From Silene noctiflora (Eukaryota; Streptophyta; Magnoliopsida; Caryophyllales; Caryophyllaceae), in NCBI GenBank assembly GCA_009801015.1, contig VHZZ01004140.1, positions 58,343 to 88,331 of the forward strand: a stretch of 29,989 bases of DNA, given 5' to 3'. Below the pieces are notes generated by a model, which was given only the letters and a program-made list of their open reading frames with translations, was not told the origin of the DNA and did no database searches. Position numbers and translations under genes: made by a program. Shown piece by piece: positions 1-11,200 of this stretch (position 1 is the first letter of the stretch; every line of letters starts with the position of its first letter).

Positions 1-526
1 AGTAAAAATTTGGATTGTATTTGTATCAATTGGTATAATTTGTTATTATTTATTGTAATATAAATTATTCATAAATTGTTATTTATTAATATTTATGTAT
101 AAACCATCGTTATTTTTTAATATTTATATCCGAATTATAAACGTAATTATTTATGTACAAAACATAAACGTAGACGGAATTTTATTAATTAATTCCTTAA
201 TATTTACTGTGGATCCCGCATTTAATGTTTTAAAAAAAGAAAAAAAAACTTGTATGTGATGACGTGGCTGCACAGATTTGCACGAAATGTTTCTGTATTT
301 ATATAGACAAGATATAACTTGAAAAAACACTTTACAATAACTTTAAATAACTTAAATTGACATTACATTTTCCATTTGTTTAACTTTGTTTTTGTCACAA
401 AAACAACAAACAAAGGAAAGAGAAATTAACCATTTGTAAATATAACTCATGAATAAAATTCCCAAATTAAAAAGATAAACACATGAGAAAAACACCTTTA
501 AATAGAAGTAAACAAATGACTGAGAC
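1..526. other. AT-rich intergenic stretch
   Basis: Very AT-rich sequence with short A and T runs. No open frame, splice-supported exon or RNA gene could be seen. It runs up to the inverted-repeat element that starts near 527. Confidence 0.6.
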
Positions 527-1736
527 AAATTAGTTTTTACACCCTTATAAAACTAACTTTTCTAACTTGCATCCTTAAAAATTTCTTTTAATATTTTACC
601 TCCTTATAAAACACTTCAGAGCAAATCTTACTCCTTTTAGTCTGATTCCGGTGTAAAACATGGTAAATTTACGATATTACCCCTACTTATTAGCTCATAT
701 TCATACCCTTATTCTTTTTTGTCAACTTCCTTCTTTTACAGACCTACACTAAACTCACTCTCAACTCTTCATTTTTCCTCTTTATGATTTTGTATTTTTT
801 TTACAGATAGGATACAATGGATGGAATGATTATGTACGCACCCTTAATGTTATTTTTTGTAGTGTTGGTCTTCACACTACAAGACAATGATGATTTAGCT
901 ACTGGTTTAGCAACTGACCAAAACTCCGTTATTAAATATATAATTTAGCGACTAATATTGAGACAAAAATATATTTATTCTCTACTTAAGAGACTAAATA
1001 AAAATGGTAGCAAATTATTTCCCTATTGTAGAGATTAAATAAAGTAGGTAGCGAATTTAATATCTAATTTAAGTTTTTAAATATGAAAATTTGTCAGTAA
1101 CAAATACGTAGTTATTATAGAGACAAAACAAATTGAGTAGCAAATTTACTATCTGATTTAAGTTTTCAGCTACAGAAATACGTTAGTAGCTAAAGTTATA
1201 GAGACAAAACAAAGTGAGTAACAAATTTAGTATCTAATTTAAGTTTTAAGTACCTACGGAAATACATTGATAGCTAAAGTTAATTTTCATTATCATGAAT
1301 TTTTATTTTTTATATAAAATGTATGTCAATGTGAAATATACTTTTGAATTGTTATTATGATCCAGTTATATTATTATAACTATTATTAAAAACGTATAAT
1401 GAAGGAACGCGTGGAATTTACTAATCTTTGAACCTTAATTCGACGGATACTAAATTGGTTAAAGATCATTTACGACATTTGGTAGAAGATATAATGAACA
1501 ATAAAGAAGGTAGAAAGAAGGAAATAGACACAGGAGAGAAGGAAAATGAGAGAGATAGAAGAAAGAAATTATGGTAGGGGTATTTTCGTCACAAATTATG
1601 AGTTTTATAAGGAAGATTTAAAATTTGACAGAATATTCCATTTTTTCAATTGGAGTTGGATTAAGAGGGCAAGATTTGATAAAAAATGTTCATAAGTTTA
1701 GGAAAGTGGGTTTTATAAGGGTGTAAAAATTAATTT
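527..1736. mobile_element. Decayed ~1.2-kb element with long terminal inverted repeats
   Basis: The left end (tttttacacccttataaaac, from about 533) reappears inverted at the right end (gttttataagggtgtaaaaa, to about 1730). Weaker inverted similarity runs inward for roughly 130-160 bases: ttataaaac near 604 pairs with gttttataagg near 1602, and atattacccctac near 674 pairs with gtaggggtatttt near 1574. Long inverted repeats with no coding capacity suggest a Mutator-type non-autonomous element, but no clear 9-base target duplication could be found. A CACTA-like fragment lies inside it. Confidence 0.55.
850..1282 (+). mobile_element. CACTA-like terminus with subterminal repeats
   Basis: The motif cactacaaga starts near 875 and is followed by tagcaac and tagcgac words, as in the ends of En/Spm (CACTA) elements. 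An inverted ttttttgtagtg ends near 861, so two CACTA-type ends almost meet there. From 1031 a unit of 81-89 bases repeats about three times (starts at 1031, 1120 and 1201), each with gaga-aaa, agta-caaattta and atctaatttaagttt words. No second end of this element is seen, so it is probably truncated. Confidence 0.45.
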
Positions 1737-2726
1737 ACCCTTAATATTTAGCTTTGTAGTAAATGTTAGTATTATTGAACGCTATTATGTGTTTTTTTCG
1801 TAAAGTAATATTTATTGGACATATATTAGACAATATATCTATATCAAGAAATCATGGATAAAATAATGGAATACGTATTTACTCATGGTAGTCATATTGT
1901 TTTAATAGAAATCAATTACGAAGTAACAATTATATTTCAAATGATATTTTAGTAATTTAATCCAATCCAGTTTGATATATGACAAATATAGTTATATCCA
2001 CATGGATAATTCTTAGTAAATGGAGTACTTGATTCTTTGCCATTTTTTTTTGCTAGGTTTGACCAAATTTTTTAAAATTATGTCTTGGAGTAAAGGAAAA
2101 AGAAAAGTCCAATATTTTTACTCAAGCAACACAAATGGTACCTTCCAACCTTCATTACTCAATTAGGCCTTACTCCATACTCATGATCTGGATTTAAGTT
2201 TCGTCAATATTAAAATTCTTTTTATTACTCGCTTTACATTGAAAAAAACTTTAATTTTCTCAATTCCCTTTTGAATTACTAAAGGAATTTTTGAAAATGG
2301 AGGAATAAGGGAAAATGGTGAACATATATACATGATACATTCAAGAGACACAAACTCTTATTTAAATAGATATATTCGTATTAAACTTAAAACGGTTTAA
2401 ATAAATATAATAAAGCAGAATGCCGATTTATTTCATATACTCCGTATGATATATATGTTACAATAACCATGATAAAAAAAAATGGCCAATCTTGTTCACT
2501 TGATTGCACAAAAAAAATCTCACAATCACATAAACTTTTCATTACAAGTTATAAATATTTGTCTTTTGTTTTCCCTATTTTCCTAAAACTCTTCCAATCC
2601 TCAAAAATGAAAAGCTCCAACAAAAAAATATGAGCTTTTCTTCTATATTTCCTCATTTTATAGACCCAAAAACTCCAAAATGAGATGAAAAAAACACCCA
2701 AAATGCAATAATAGAAAAAAAAAATG
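1737..2726. other. Intergenic, AT-rich, downstream side of the S40-like gene
   Basis: No gene is supported. The stretch has A/T-run sequence and no recognised transposon end. The part nearest 2726 is the probable 3' untranslated region of the minus-strand S40-like gene. Confidence 0.5.
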
Positions 2727-3119
2727 TTAAGATTCAAGAAATCCTGTCAATTTAAGAATAGAATTCCTAAATTGAATCAAATTCTTTTTCCCTTTAGAAT
2801 TCCTATTAAATCCACTTGATCTTCGATCTACAATAACATGAGGGGGCACCATTTCATCCCCATGCAGAAAATCATCATCATCAAAACAATCCAACCCATA
2901 ATTTTCGTGTCGAAAAGAAGAAGAAGGCGAGGAAGAGGAACTCCCGGGTATATTCAAAGGAATAGACAAGGAGTTCCTATTCTCATCCTTCTTTTTCTTA
3001 ACCACTCGATTTCCACGTCTGCCTGACGTCGAAAATGAGTGGTGCCCTATTGGGCTACTTTGATCAGATGAGTAGTAATACTCATCTGAAAACATAATTT
3101 CTGACTCTTGTAATTCCAT
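2727..3119 (-). CDS. S40-family (DUF584) senescence-regulator-like protein
   Basis: An intronless frame of 130 residues. The N-terminal half is low-complexity: an acidic/tyrosine patch, a KKKK stretch at 41-44 and a serine-rich run near 60-69. The C-terminal half carries the two blocks I associate with the S40/DUF584 family: VPPHVIVDRR at residues 91-100 and RNSILKLTGFLE at 118-129, ending the protein as in other members. Known S40 proteins are small plant nuclear proteins linked to leaf senescence and stress; molecular function is unclear. The lysine cluster fits nuclear entry, which is inference. The start is the first ATG after a TATA box about 90 bases upstream. The region between the two blocks is shorter and more degenerate than I remember for Arabidopsis S40-3, so the exact paralogue is uncertain. 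Confidence 0.82.
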   Translation of the reverse strand: MELQESEIMFSDEYYYSSDQSSPIGHHSFSTSGRRGNRVVKKKKDENRNSLSIPLNIPGSSSSSPSSSFRHENYGLDCFDDDDFLHGDEMVPPHVIVDRRSSGFNRNSKGKKNLIQFRNSILKLTGFLES

Positions 3120-3207
3120 TTGCTCGAAATCTCGAAAATATATTTATTTTTTGAGTTTAGGGGTTTGGAGTTTTTTTTGTTGAGGTGAAATGAGGAATAA
3201 GGGTGAG

Positions 3208-3215
3208 TATTTATA
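3208..3215 (-). promoter_or_regulatory. TATA box of the S40-like gene
   Basis: On the minus strand this reads TATAAATA, about 90 bases before the ATG at 3119. The spacing allows a short 5' untranslated region, as usual for a plant gene. Confidence 0.6.
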
Positions 3216-4264
3216 GGTGTGTGTTAATTGAGAATATTATTGGGAATATTATTGATAAGGGTAAAATGGGAAAGAAAAAATGTGAGATGGAATTTGTTGT
3301 TGATTGGATAATAAATGAAAAATGAGTACACTATTATTAAGAAAAAGGTGTCATAATAATGTAGTAACGTTATGTAACATTGCTTTTGGCCGACGGTTTG
3401 TATGTGCTTGCAGAAAGCCAGCAAGTATAATTTAAGACGGTTTTATAATACGATTTTATATTATAAAATGATCAATTTTTTGCTAGGAAGATATTTATTA
3501 TTTATTATTAGTAAATGAGTTATTTTTTTATTTTTTATATAATAAGACTGTTTCACAGTTAAAAATGTTTATACGATAATTAGTGATGTAGTTCCGATAC
3601 GTGGCACTATCTAATTGAACTTGATTTTGTCAAAGGATAAATGATGAATCTAAGCTAGTGAGAAAGGAGCCACATGGTTTATTGAGTTGTTTTAGTTTAT
3701 TTTCTTTTATTTGTTAAGCCATGTGTGATGTCCCTCCTTTAAACTTATTTTAGAGATGCAAAATATATTATTTCAACTTGTGTTCGATCTTATCCGTCTA
3801 AAATTATGCACAAGAGAATTCGAAAATTTGATGAACGAGATATATGCTCAACTCGATATGAGGTCGTCCTCAAAAATTTGGTGAAATAGCACTTGACTCG
3901 AGACAATCCCGATAATTCATAGAACTAAAATGATTAGCGACTTGAGCTGAATTACAACGTGATTATGGTTAGTTTAAATTAATTTAAAATGAAGGGATGT
4001 ATAAGACGTATTGGTTTGTAGTTTTGTACGGACTAAAATGATAATAAAAAAAAAAAAAAACTCGAATAAGAGTCAAGTTTGACTTAAAATCGGCTTTCAG
4101 ATCAATCCAACAGAAATCGAGTTGAACTTCAACTGAACTCGAGCTGAGTTTTATTAAAAGGATTCCAAGGGCTAATCAAACAAGCTCGGCTCATCAACAA
4201 CCTTAATAATAACCCGAATCAAACCGGAACCGTTACCTTACGAAAACCAGTGACATTGTGGGAT
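3216..4264. other. Intergenic region between divergent S40-like and PPR-side genes
   Basis: Contains the upstream region of the minus-strand S40-like gene and of the plus-strand exons starting near 4265. The part around 4060-4200 is rich in gagttgaact/gagctgag words, a low-complexity texture also seen near 4920 and 26750. No gene is supported. Confidence 0.45.
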
Positions 4265-5456
4265 ATGTTTCAGGGTGCGCGCACAAGAGGCGTAAGTGAT
4301 ACGGAGTATGTCATAGAACAGACAACAAAGGCAGCCACACGTTTCGCGCCAATACTAACAGCCGCTCCTCCACTGGTATGCCTCTTACCTTTCACTCTTG
4401 TTTCAATTAATCGTCGCAATTTTTCATTTTTATTTTGTAGTCCAATTATTGGACCTACATAGTGAATAATTTCGGCAACAATTATCTCCGTTAAGATTAA
4501 AACGAGTCAAATAGTAGTTCACTTTTATAGACGGGACAAGCACTTTGCTAGTCCATAGTCCTTAGTCCTTAAACATTCTGCTTCTGTCTCATCTATTCTA
4601 TTTGGCTCGTCTTAAACAACAATTTGAGGGTTGCCAATTGAAAATTCCAATTTTGAGATATGGGTGAGCTCCGTAGTTGTAATTCTCAAGTGGGTTTTTC
4701 TTGGTTTTGTATAAATTTTGTTCAAATAATGTTTATCTTCGTGAATTTAGGAAAGTTAATGCAGTGGTGTCTTTTGAGCGTTTGTTTTTCATTGAGGCAT
4801 TTCGTCGAACACTTTGAATGCACAATGAAAACATCTCATCCAGTATATTTTTACCGGCTACACTCGATGAATCATAATTCTATCAATTCTTTGTTCTTTT
4901 TGACATAGACTAGCTAAACTGAGCTGAACCGAAGCTGAGCTGAAACTGAGATTAAGTCCGAAAGAATAGGGTATAAGCGCCTTTTAGTTAAATCTCAAGT
5001 ATTTTCCACCTGGGCAGTGCTCTTATGTATGTAAAATCATAAATTTGGTGTCTTTCTATTGGATATTATGATGTTGTAGATGATTGATGTATGGTTTCTT
5101 TATGCACTACGAAATTTTATTACAGAAGAAGCAATCACTTGGTGCAAAAGTTCATCCCTTTTCAACATTTGTAGAATTGTGAAGTTGTATTTGCTATGAG
5201 AGGGTAGAACATGATTGTCAATTGTAGCAGAAACCTGGTTTTCCTAGGCTTTCACAACATTCCCTTGGATCAGGTTTTCCACATAGCATTTTGTCTTTTT
5301 AGTTTTTTGCTCTGCATTGTTATTGAATGCTTGCCTTATGTTCATTTCCTTTTGACTTTTTAGGTGAAGATAAGCAAAGTTGGATTAGGGTCGCGGATAT
5401 CACGAAGGATGATGCAGCTACAGAGGCCTTTATTGCTCTCCATCACAGGCACCAAG
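4265..5456 (+). CDS. Three exon-like blocks of unrecognised coding sequence, possibly alternative 5' exons of the PPR gene
   Basis: Proposed exons are 4265-4375 (donor ctg|gtatgc), 5231-5273 (acceptor gcag, donor cag|gttttc) and 5364-5456 (acceptor ttttttag). The phases agree, giving a frame with GVSDTEYVIEQ, FAPILTAAPP, PGFPRLSQ and WIRVADITKDDAATEAF segments, whose composition looks like real protein. I do not recognise the family. After 5456 a GC-type donor (aag|gcaag) would join in frame to an acceptor at 5770 in the PPR gene, giving a 298-residue fusion; otherwise the frame runs to a stop at 5507-5509. The true 5' end may lie upstream, since the frame stays open before 4265 and gtttcag at 4268-4274 could itself be an acceptor. 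Either a small separate gene or an alternative first part of the PPR gene fits. Confidence 0.38.
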
Positions 5457-7244
5457 GCAAGAAACTTATGACTATTAATTCTCTAATTGATTTTACTTGT
5501 ACAGGTTAAATACATTTTGAAATATTAGCTACTCGTGTGCTTATGAAATAGTTTTGCATCTTTCCATGATCAGTGTTGCTCCAACCCAATTGTTCGACGG
5601 TCTTTGTCTTCTTCTCGTGCAATTGAGAAGTGAGCTTTTCTGCCTCACGCATTTCGTCTATTTCTTCATTTTCTACACTAGTGAAGATCTGTTAATACTG
5701 TCAATATGTTGCTGGAATACATAAGACGATTTTTTCTCTTGAAGATCTGTTAATACTGTCAAGAAGTCAGGGAAGAGAGAGCATCAATTGTGGAAAAGTA
5801 AAGATTCTGCAGGGTCTGGTCAAAAGGCGATGAATTTAGTTCGGACTGTAAGTTTTTGGATTCCTATGTTAAGATAGAGGCATGAAGTATACTTCATCGT
5901 TTTTTGGAAGTTTTCACACCGTTATTTGTCTTTGCAGGTTGGCAAACTACCTAATGAAAAAGAGGCTGTTTATCAAGCGCTTGACGAATGGATCGCATGG
6001 GAGCTGGAGTTTCCATCGATTGCTGCAGCTAAGGCTCTGAAAATCTTGAGAGAGAAGAAGCAATGGTTGCGTTTGATTCAGGTATGACTCGTATTTTTAG
6101 TTCTCAAGTTTTTTTTGTTTATATATTCTTTAGTTAAAAACTTCGTCTTCCTAGAGTGATATGTAATCTGCAACTAGTAGCCAGGTTTGTATCATTCTCC
6201 ATAGTTGTTTACTTGTTTTGTTCCACCACCATTAACTTAAACGTTGATGATCATGGAGTCTCCTATATCATGCTAAAGCTAGATCATGTACAGATGATGT
6301 ACTTATTATGATGCCAATAGGTTGCCAAGTGGATGTTGAGTAAGGGTCAAGGTACAACAATGGGAACATACGACTCGGTTCTATTGGCATTTGATGAGCT
6401 GGGGAGAATAGATGAAGCTGCATCGCTGTGGAACATGATTTTGCACACCCATACACGTTCTATCTCAAAGAAATTGTTCTCTAGGATGACATCTCTATAT
6501 CATCATCATGATTTGCCTGATAAAATTATAGAGGTAATGAGAAACTCACGTCTTTAACGAAATCTATCTATTTCTGTAGACTGTAGTTTAATACATCTGT
6601 AACGAAATGCAACATATGTCTCTTGAAAATCCTATCTATTTAAACTATGTCTAGTTACATTTATTGCCTAGTGCTCGCAATTGGGTTTGAAGTTTACTGA
6701 ATGCACCGGAGAAGCCTTATTAGTTTAGCTTTCTTCTGTCTTTTCGATGTTGGTGGTTATAATATGTCAATTTTGACAGATATTACTCAAAATTTATGAT
6801 GGTTACAGTTTTTCAAATGATAATTTAGAAAATTGTTGCTTTACTAATTCAAACATGACAAACTTTACATTGTATCTTTACTATTTTGCGAAAATGCTGG
6901 TCAAAGTTGACATTGACTGATTACTGAAGTAAGATGAGGGCAGTAAATCTGGAATGGAGGTTGCACACTACTCACATAATAACTTTCCCGCTACTAGTTT
7001 CTAACGAGTTGCAATTGGAAAAAATCAGGTTTTTGCAGACATGGAAGAATTAGGTGTTCGACCTGATGAAGATACAGTGAGGAGAGTAGCACGAGCCTTT
7101 GAGAAACTTGATCAAGCAGACAAGAAACGTGTGGTTCTTGAAAGATATGGGTGTAAATGGAAGTATATTCACTTTAATGGAGAAAGGGTCAAAGTGAGAA
7201 GAGATCCAACCTTGTGATTAAATATGTTCCCATGTACATATGCT
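5211..7244 (+). CDS. PPR-family protein, At4g18975-like, probably organellar
   Basis: Six exons join in phase: 5211-5273, 5574-5629, 5745-5847, 5938-6081, 6321-6533 and 7029-7244, giving 264 residues. The core matches my memory of Arabidopsis At4g18975, a short pentatricopeptide-repeat protein annotated as chloroplastic: REHQLWKSKDSAGSGQKA, LPNEKEAVY, AKWMLSKGQGTTMGTYD (about 124-140), SLWNMILHTHTRSISK, VFADMEELGVRPDED (194-208) and a C-terminal YIHFNGERVKV. PPR helical repeats usually bind organellar RNA; this subgroup has few repeats and its RNA target is not known to me. The proposed first 40 residues are poor in acidic residues and rich in Ser/Arg, fitting a transit peptide. The 3' exons are certain; the 5' end is less so, because another in-frame route exists through exons starting at 4265. 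A TGA at 7242 ends the frame. Confidence 0.8.
5683..5762 (+). repeat. 22-base direct repeat spanning a PPR exon start
   Basis: The sequence gaagatctgttaatactgtc plus aa occurs at 5683-5704 and again at 5741-5762. The second copy contains the acceptor and first codons of the third PPR exon. The first copy sits 58 bases upstream, and an exon started there would soon hit a stop. Confidence 0.7.
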
Positions 7245-7711
7245 GATATTCGTTCAAGCTCGTGAGTTCTGACCATTGAAATATAATGCAACGCGGGAAT
7301 ATTGTTCTATACGAGGCTGTATTAAATCCGGAACTGGATGTTGAATATAGGAAGATGGTAACGGTTTGATTACGGAGCCTCATATATCTGAGCTATGGAT
7401 CAAAGGTTTCTTAATGCACTCAAGTCTCAAACCAAATGAATGTTCAGGAAGATGGTGTTATTTTATTGATGTATGTATAAGCTAGATCTGACATTCTGGC
7501 AAATGGGTCATAGTACCTCTTTGATAGATACAAAATTACGATTAGGGGTATTTATATTGATTATGTGTATTATCCTTGTATACGCTTTTTATTTCTCAAC
7601 TTTAACCCTCTCTCAAATAAATAAATAAATAATAGCGGTGTATTTTTTGGAATTTGCGACATTTAACAGTATAAAAATAGGAGTCGGATTCTCGATTGCC
7701 AAAAGGGAGGT
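7245..7711. other. 3' flank of the PPR gene
   Basis: Likely 3' untranslated region of the plus-strand PPR gene followed by AT-rich spacer with an (AAAT)n run near 7614-7632. No other gene is supported. Confidence 0.5.
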
Positions 7712-7865
7712 ATTTGGAAATACCTCATTTATTTTTTCATTATCATATCATCATCATCATCAATATCATCATCATCTCCTGCACATAAATGTGCATACCG
7801 AGTCTTGAACCTGAGAATTGAGGTTGATGCACTAGTGTCTCAACCAACAAGTCACATGGAGACTG
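7712..7865 (-). mobile_element. tRNA-derived SINE-like element with (GAT)n tail
   Basis: Read on the minus strand it starts near gtctccatgtgac and has an A-box-like tggttgagacac. A B-box-like ggttcaagactc follows about 35 bases later. It ends in a run of gat triplets (the ATC run at 7741-7777 on the plus strand) and then A-rich sequence. The spacing of the internal Pol III boxes and the simple-repeat tail fit a plant SINE. Target duplications are not clear. Confidence 0.42.
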
Positions 7866-8272
7866 GTGACTAAACAATACTTTAGTTTATTCAAGTATAA
7901 AAACCCTACTACTTGAAGCAAATTCTCCAGATCTTGTTGATGACATTGTTTAAAACACAAATACTTGTATAAAACCGTTTTATGCACTTACAGTAATGTT
8001 ACCACATGTTTCGAGAATAACCTTAGTTTTGTCATTCAATCAAAAATGTATTTGTCCGTTAAAATACATGTACAATACTACAATCTCTAGCCTGAAAAAG
8101 GTACATACACAGAAGAAACTAGATATTACAGCTCTATTACCCAAAACTTAGAAGCTGTAATCAGAGACGAAACGAATAACCACTTTCATTAGTGGCAAAG
8201 AATCAATAAAAGAATGTATCCTGTACGAAATCTACACAAAAATGCACCCTGGTAACCTGTCCTAGAGTCTAA
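7866..8272. other. 3' flank of the TPS gene
   Basis: Convergent spacer between the PPR and TPS genes. The part next to 8272 is the expected 3' untranslated region of the minus-strand TPS transcript. No coding frame is supported. Confidence 0.5.
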
Positions 8273-11200
8273 TCAGGCAGCATGGTTGAGGCAGGGTGAT
8301 GAAACCTCGGCGAGCCCTTTCATAAGCAAAACAACATCCTCGGACGAACCCAGAAGATAGCGGGCATTTGAATGCTTTCTTCCGACAGCACATGAGAAGT
8401 AGTTGTCACTTTGGAGATCTAGTACAGAAACACCTTCATCATATAATGCAGGTGGCACATTAGCGCGTGGTTTAGCTTGAAAATGAGTTACATTAGTTCT
8501 ATGTGACCCTAAAAATGATTTGATCCCACTTTTGTAGGTCGGTGATGTCATCCTAACCGCATCTATTGCCTTGGCTCGTGATAGTACTGGTGATTCGACA
8601 GGCAATTCTGGCTCGAAAAATGAATAGATGTCTTCATCCTGATACACATTTCTCATTGTAATCAGTAAGAGTACAACTAGCATAGCCATTGTGCAAAATG
8701 CTATGGTGGTGGGCGAACCTTTCCAAGAAAATGTCCAATACATAAGACATAATCGATAGGTTTGTTAATGCCTTTCCGGTGAACTATTTCCCCTAGAATG
8801 CGATCCATTGCCACGCCCTGCAGAAGTCGGCTTAACATAAGTGGCAATCAACAAATGTAATGCAAGGTGTTCCTAACAGACCAAGTTTTGCAGTAACATT
8901 AACGGCCACAACTTTCTGACCTTTGTTACACCAGCTGCTCGGACTTCAACTGTTGTTGCACCCTGAAAAATATCAACAAAAGAATTGGCAATTGGGCCAG
9001 TCCATAGATGTTGCAACAGGTCCCTTGCCTGGATTCTCCCGAACTCAATGTCTGTAAATCAGTGAAAGCTATACGATTAAAGTGGGGAACGATAAACTTA
9101 ACTGAATGCTATGTCACTTGTACTCAGACATTAAGTATCTAACATGAGTGTATATGACTCGTAACCACATATCCGAGTGAAGAGTGTTGGATACAGGTAC
9201 GAAAGACAATGTGAAGAGTCAAAATAACAGATTCTATGCCGTTAGGCTAGACATTTTGCTTAATACCTGCATATTTGAAGCTCCATAGAAGTGAAGTCTC
9301 ACGATGCTCAAAATAGGAACGTGGAGTTCTCTCCGTGAAATACTCGAAAACATGCTGAAAAGAGCAGAACTACTAAGAGGTGGTGACACTGGAAAAATTC
9401 ATGAACACTAAATCAACTTGGACAAGTTTAAATTATCGAATAATCTATTTTCATATCATCCTATTTAGAAGCTTTTTAGAAGTTGTAAGTAAACGTATAT
9501 TGTGATAAAATGCCGGTCCAACTCGACATCATTAGACCACCAGAGTCAAATGAGGACTATATAAAAGGAACAAAGGGAGTAATCAGTTTACCTTAATGCT
9601 GTCTACGCATTCCAGGTTGACACATTCTGGCATGGTTGTCATCCAATCACCTTTTGTGTGACGCAGAAAAATACCATTTTCAGCTGCCAACCATAGATTA
9701 TAGCCACTGAAATTCTGCAATAGAAATGAATCAGCTCAAATAAACCAAAATATAAGCCAACACGAGCAGAGAAGAGAAGAGAACCTCATCAAGGACGTCT
9801 CTGACGCTTCCACTCATCACAAGTGTTGTTGTGTTTGGGTCATTACTAATCTTTCTCAATGTGTCATGTAGCTCAGGGTGCAAGTTAAGCTCCATGTCCT
9901 TAATTTGATTGCAGGTTGTGCCCTTAGTTTTGACTGATTGGGTCAGTGTTGCATTGAAACCCTGTGATTAAATATGTTTCATGTGACATCAATATGAAAA
10001 AAAAAAAATTCAATGTCACACGATAGCAAATTGTCTGCATAGTTCCATCTAGATCAGGCTAAAGGGCCATTCAGTTCAGGTCAGTTCTGCAAGAAACAAT
10101 GAAAAGATCAACGAAGAAAAAAATAGATTACCAGAACGAGCAGTCTGTGGTCAGACCGAGAGTAATTCTCTGTAGCAAGGCAAACTGGAAGCGATGGTCG
10201 AACTTGTGTTGTATGTACTTGAGCTTCGACCGTAGTTCCGATGAGTTCACTGGTTCACAAGGCAGCATGAAAATAAGTAATTTTAGTTAGACACAAAATT
10301 AAACTTTTGGATCTTACTAATCAGTTGATAATAGTTGAAAATACTAACTTAGGAGCAACACAATTCATTAAGTCATTCAGAGGGTAATACTCATGGCTTG
10401 AGTTCAAAACCCATAGCATCAAACTGTCTGTGTGGCTACTTTACACCCTAAAAAGAACAATAATACAAATCACAGTAACGAAATGAGTACTGTCCATCTT
10501 AACCACCTGTATCTGCAAAGTTTTCTGTAAATATTTATAACACTTGATCTAACCAGAAAAAAAAAAAAAAAAAAAAAAAAAACTGGATCAATTTATCGAC
10601 ACAACTTTCTGAACACTAATTAGATGACACCATAAATCTACAATCTAAACCATATTCAGTTTCCAAACCGAAATTTCATTTTCTGCAAACTGAAAGATTT
10701 GAAGGTGCTAGAGTATGAAAAAGATTCAGTCCAGCCAAATGTCTTCCAAAATAACAACAAAAACATCATTCGACATACCTGACAAATATCCCTGCCCACT
10801 CCCGAGCAGTATGATTTGTCACATACTCATAGTTAAGTTGATGTCTCTTTTCTCTTTCATCACTCGGCATATTTAATGCATAATGGATCGAAATAGCAAC
10901 CTCTGAAATATTCCATGGGTTCACTAAAATAGCTCCAGCGCCAAGAGACTGTGCCGCACCTGCAAACTAAAGTGACTACAAAGAATTAAAAACCACAAAA
11001 ATGAAAATAAAACACGGTTTTTCAAAAATTGACAGGAAAATGAAATGAAAGCAAGTCATACCTCACTCAGAATGAGAACCCCTTTCTTTGAAGCCTGGCA
11101 AGCCACAAATTCATAACTCACCAAATTCATTCCATCTCTTAGAGAAGTGACAAGTGCAACATCTAGCATCACGAGTACTTTAATGACCGATTTACTCATT

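Noticed and set aside
567..699. Possible telomere or LTR boundary at the first inverted repeat
   Set aside because: The matching partner is inverted rather than direct, so it is not an LTR.
3224..3424. Minus-strand frame of 66 codons
   Set aside because: It lies upstream of and across the S40-like promoter region, with no family resemblance.
10099..10290. Plus-strand frame of 63 codons
   Set aside because: It is antisense to a confirmed TPS exon (10132-10249).
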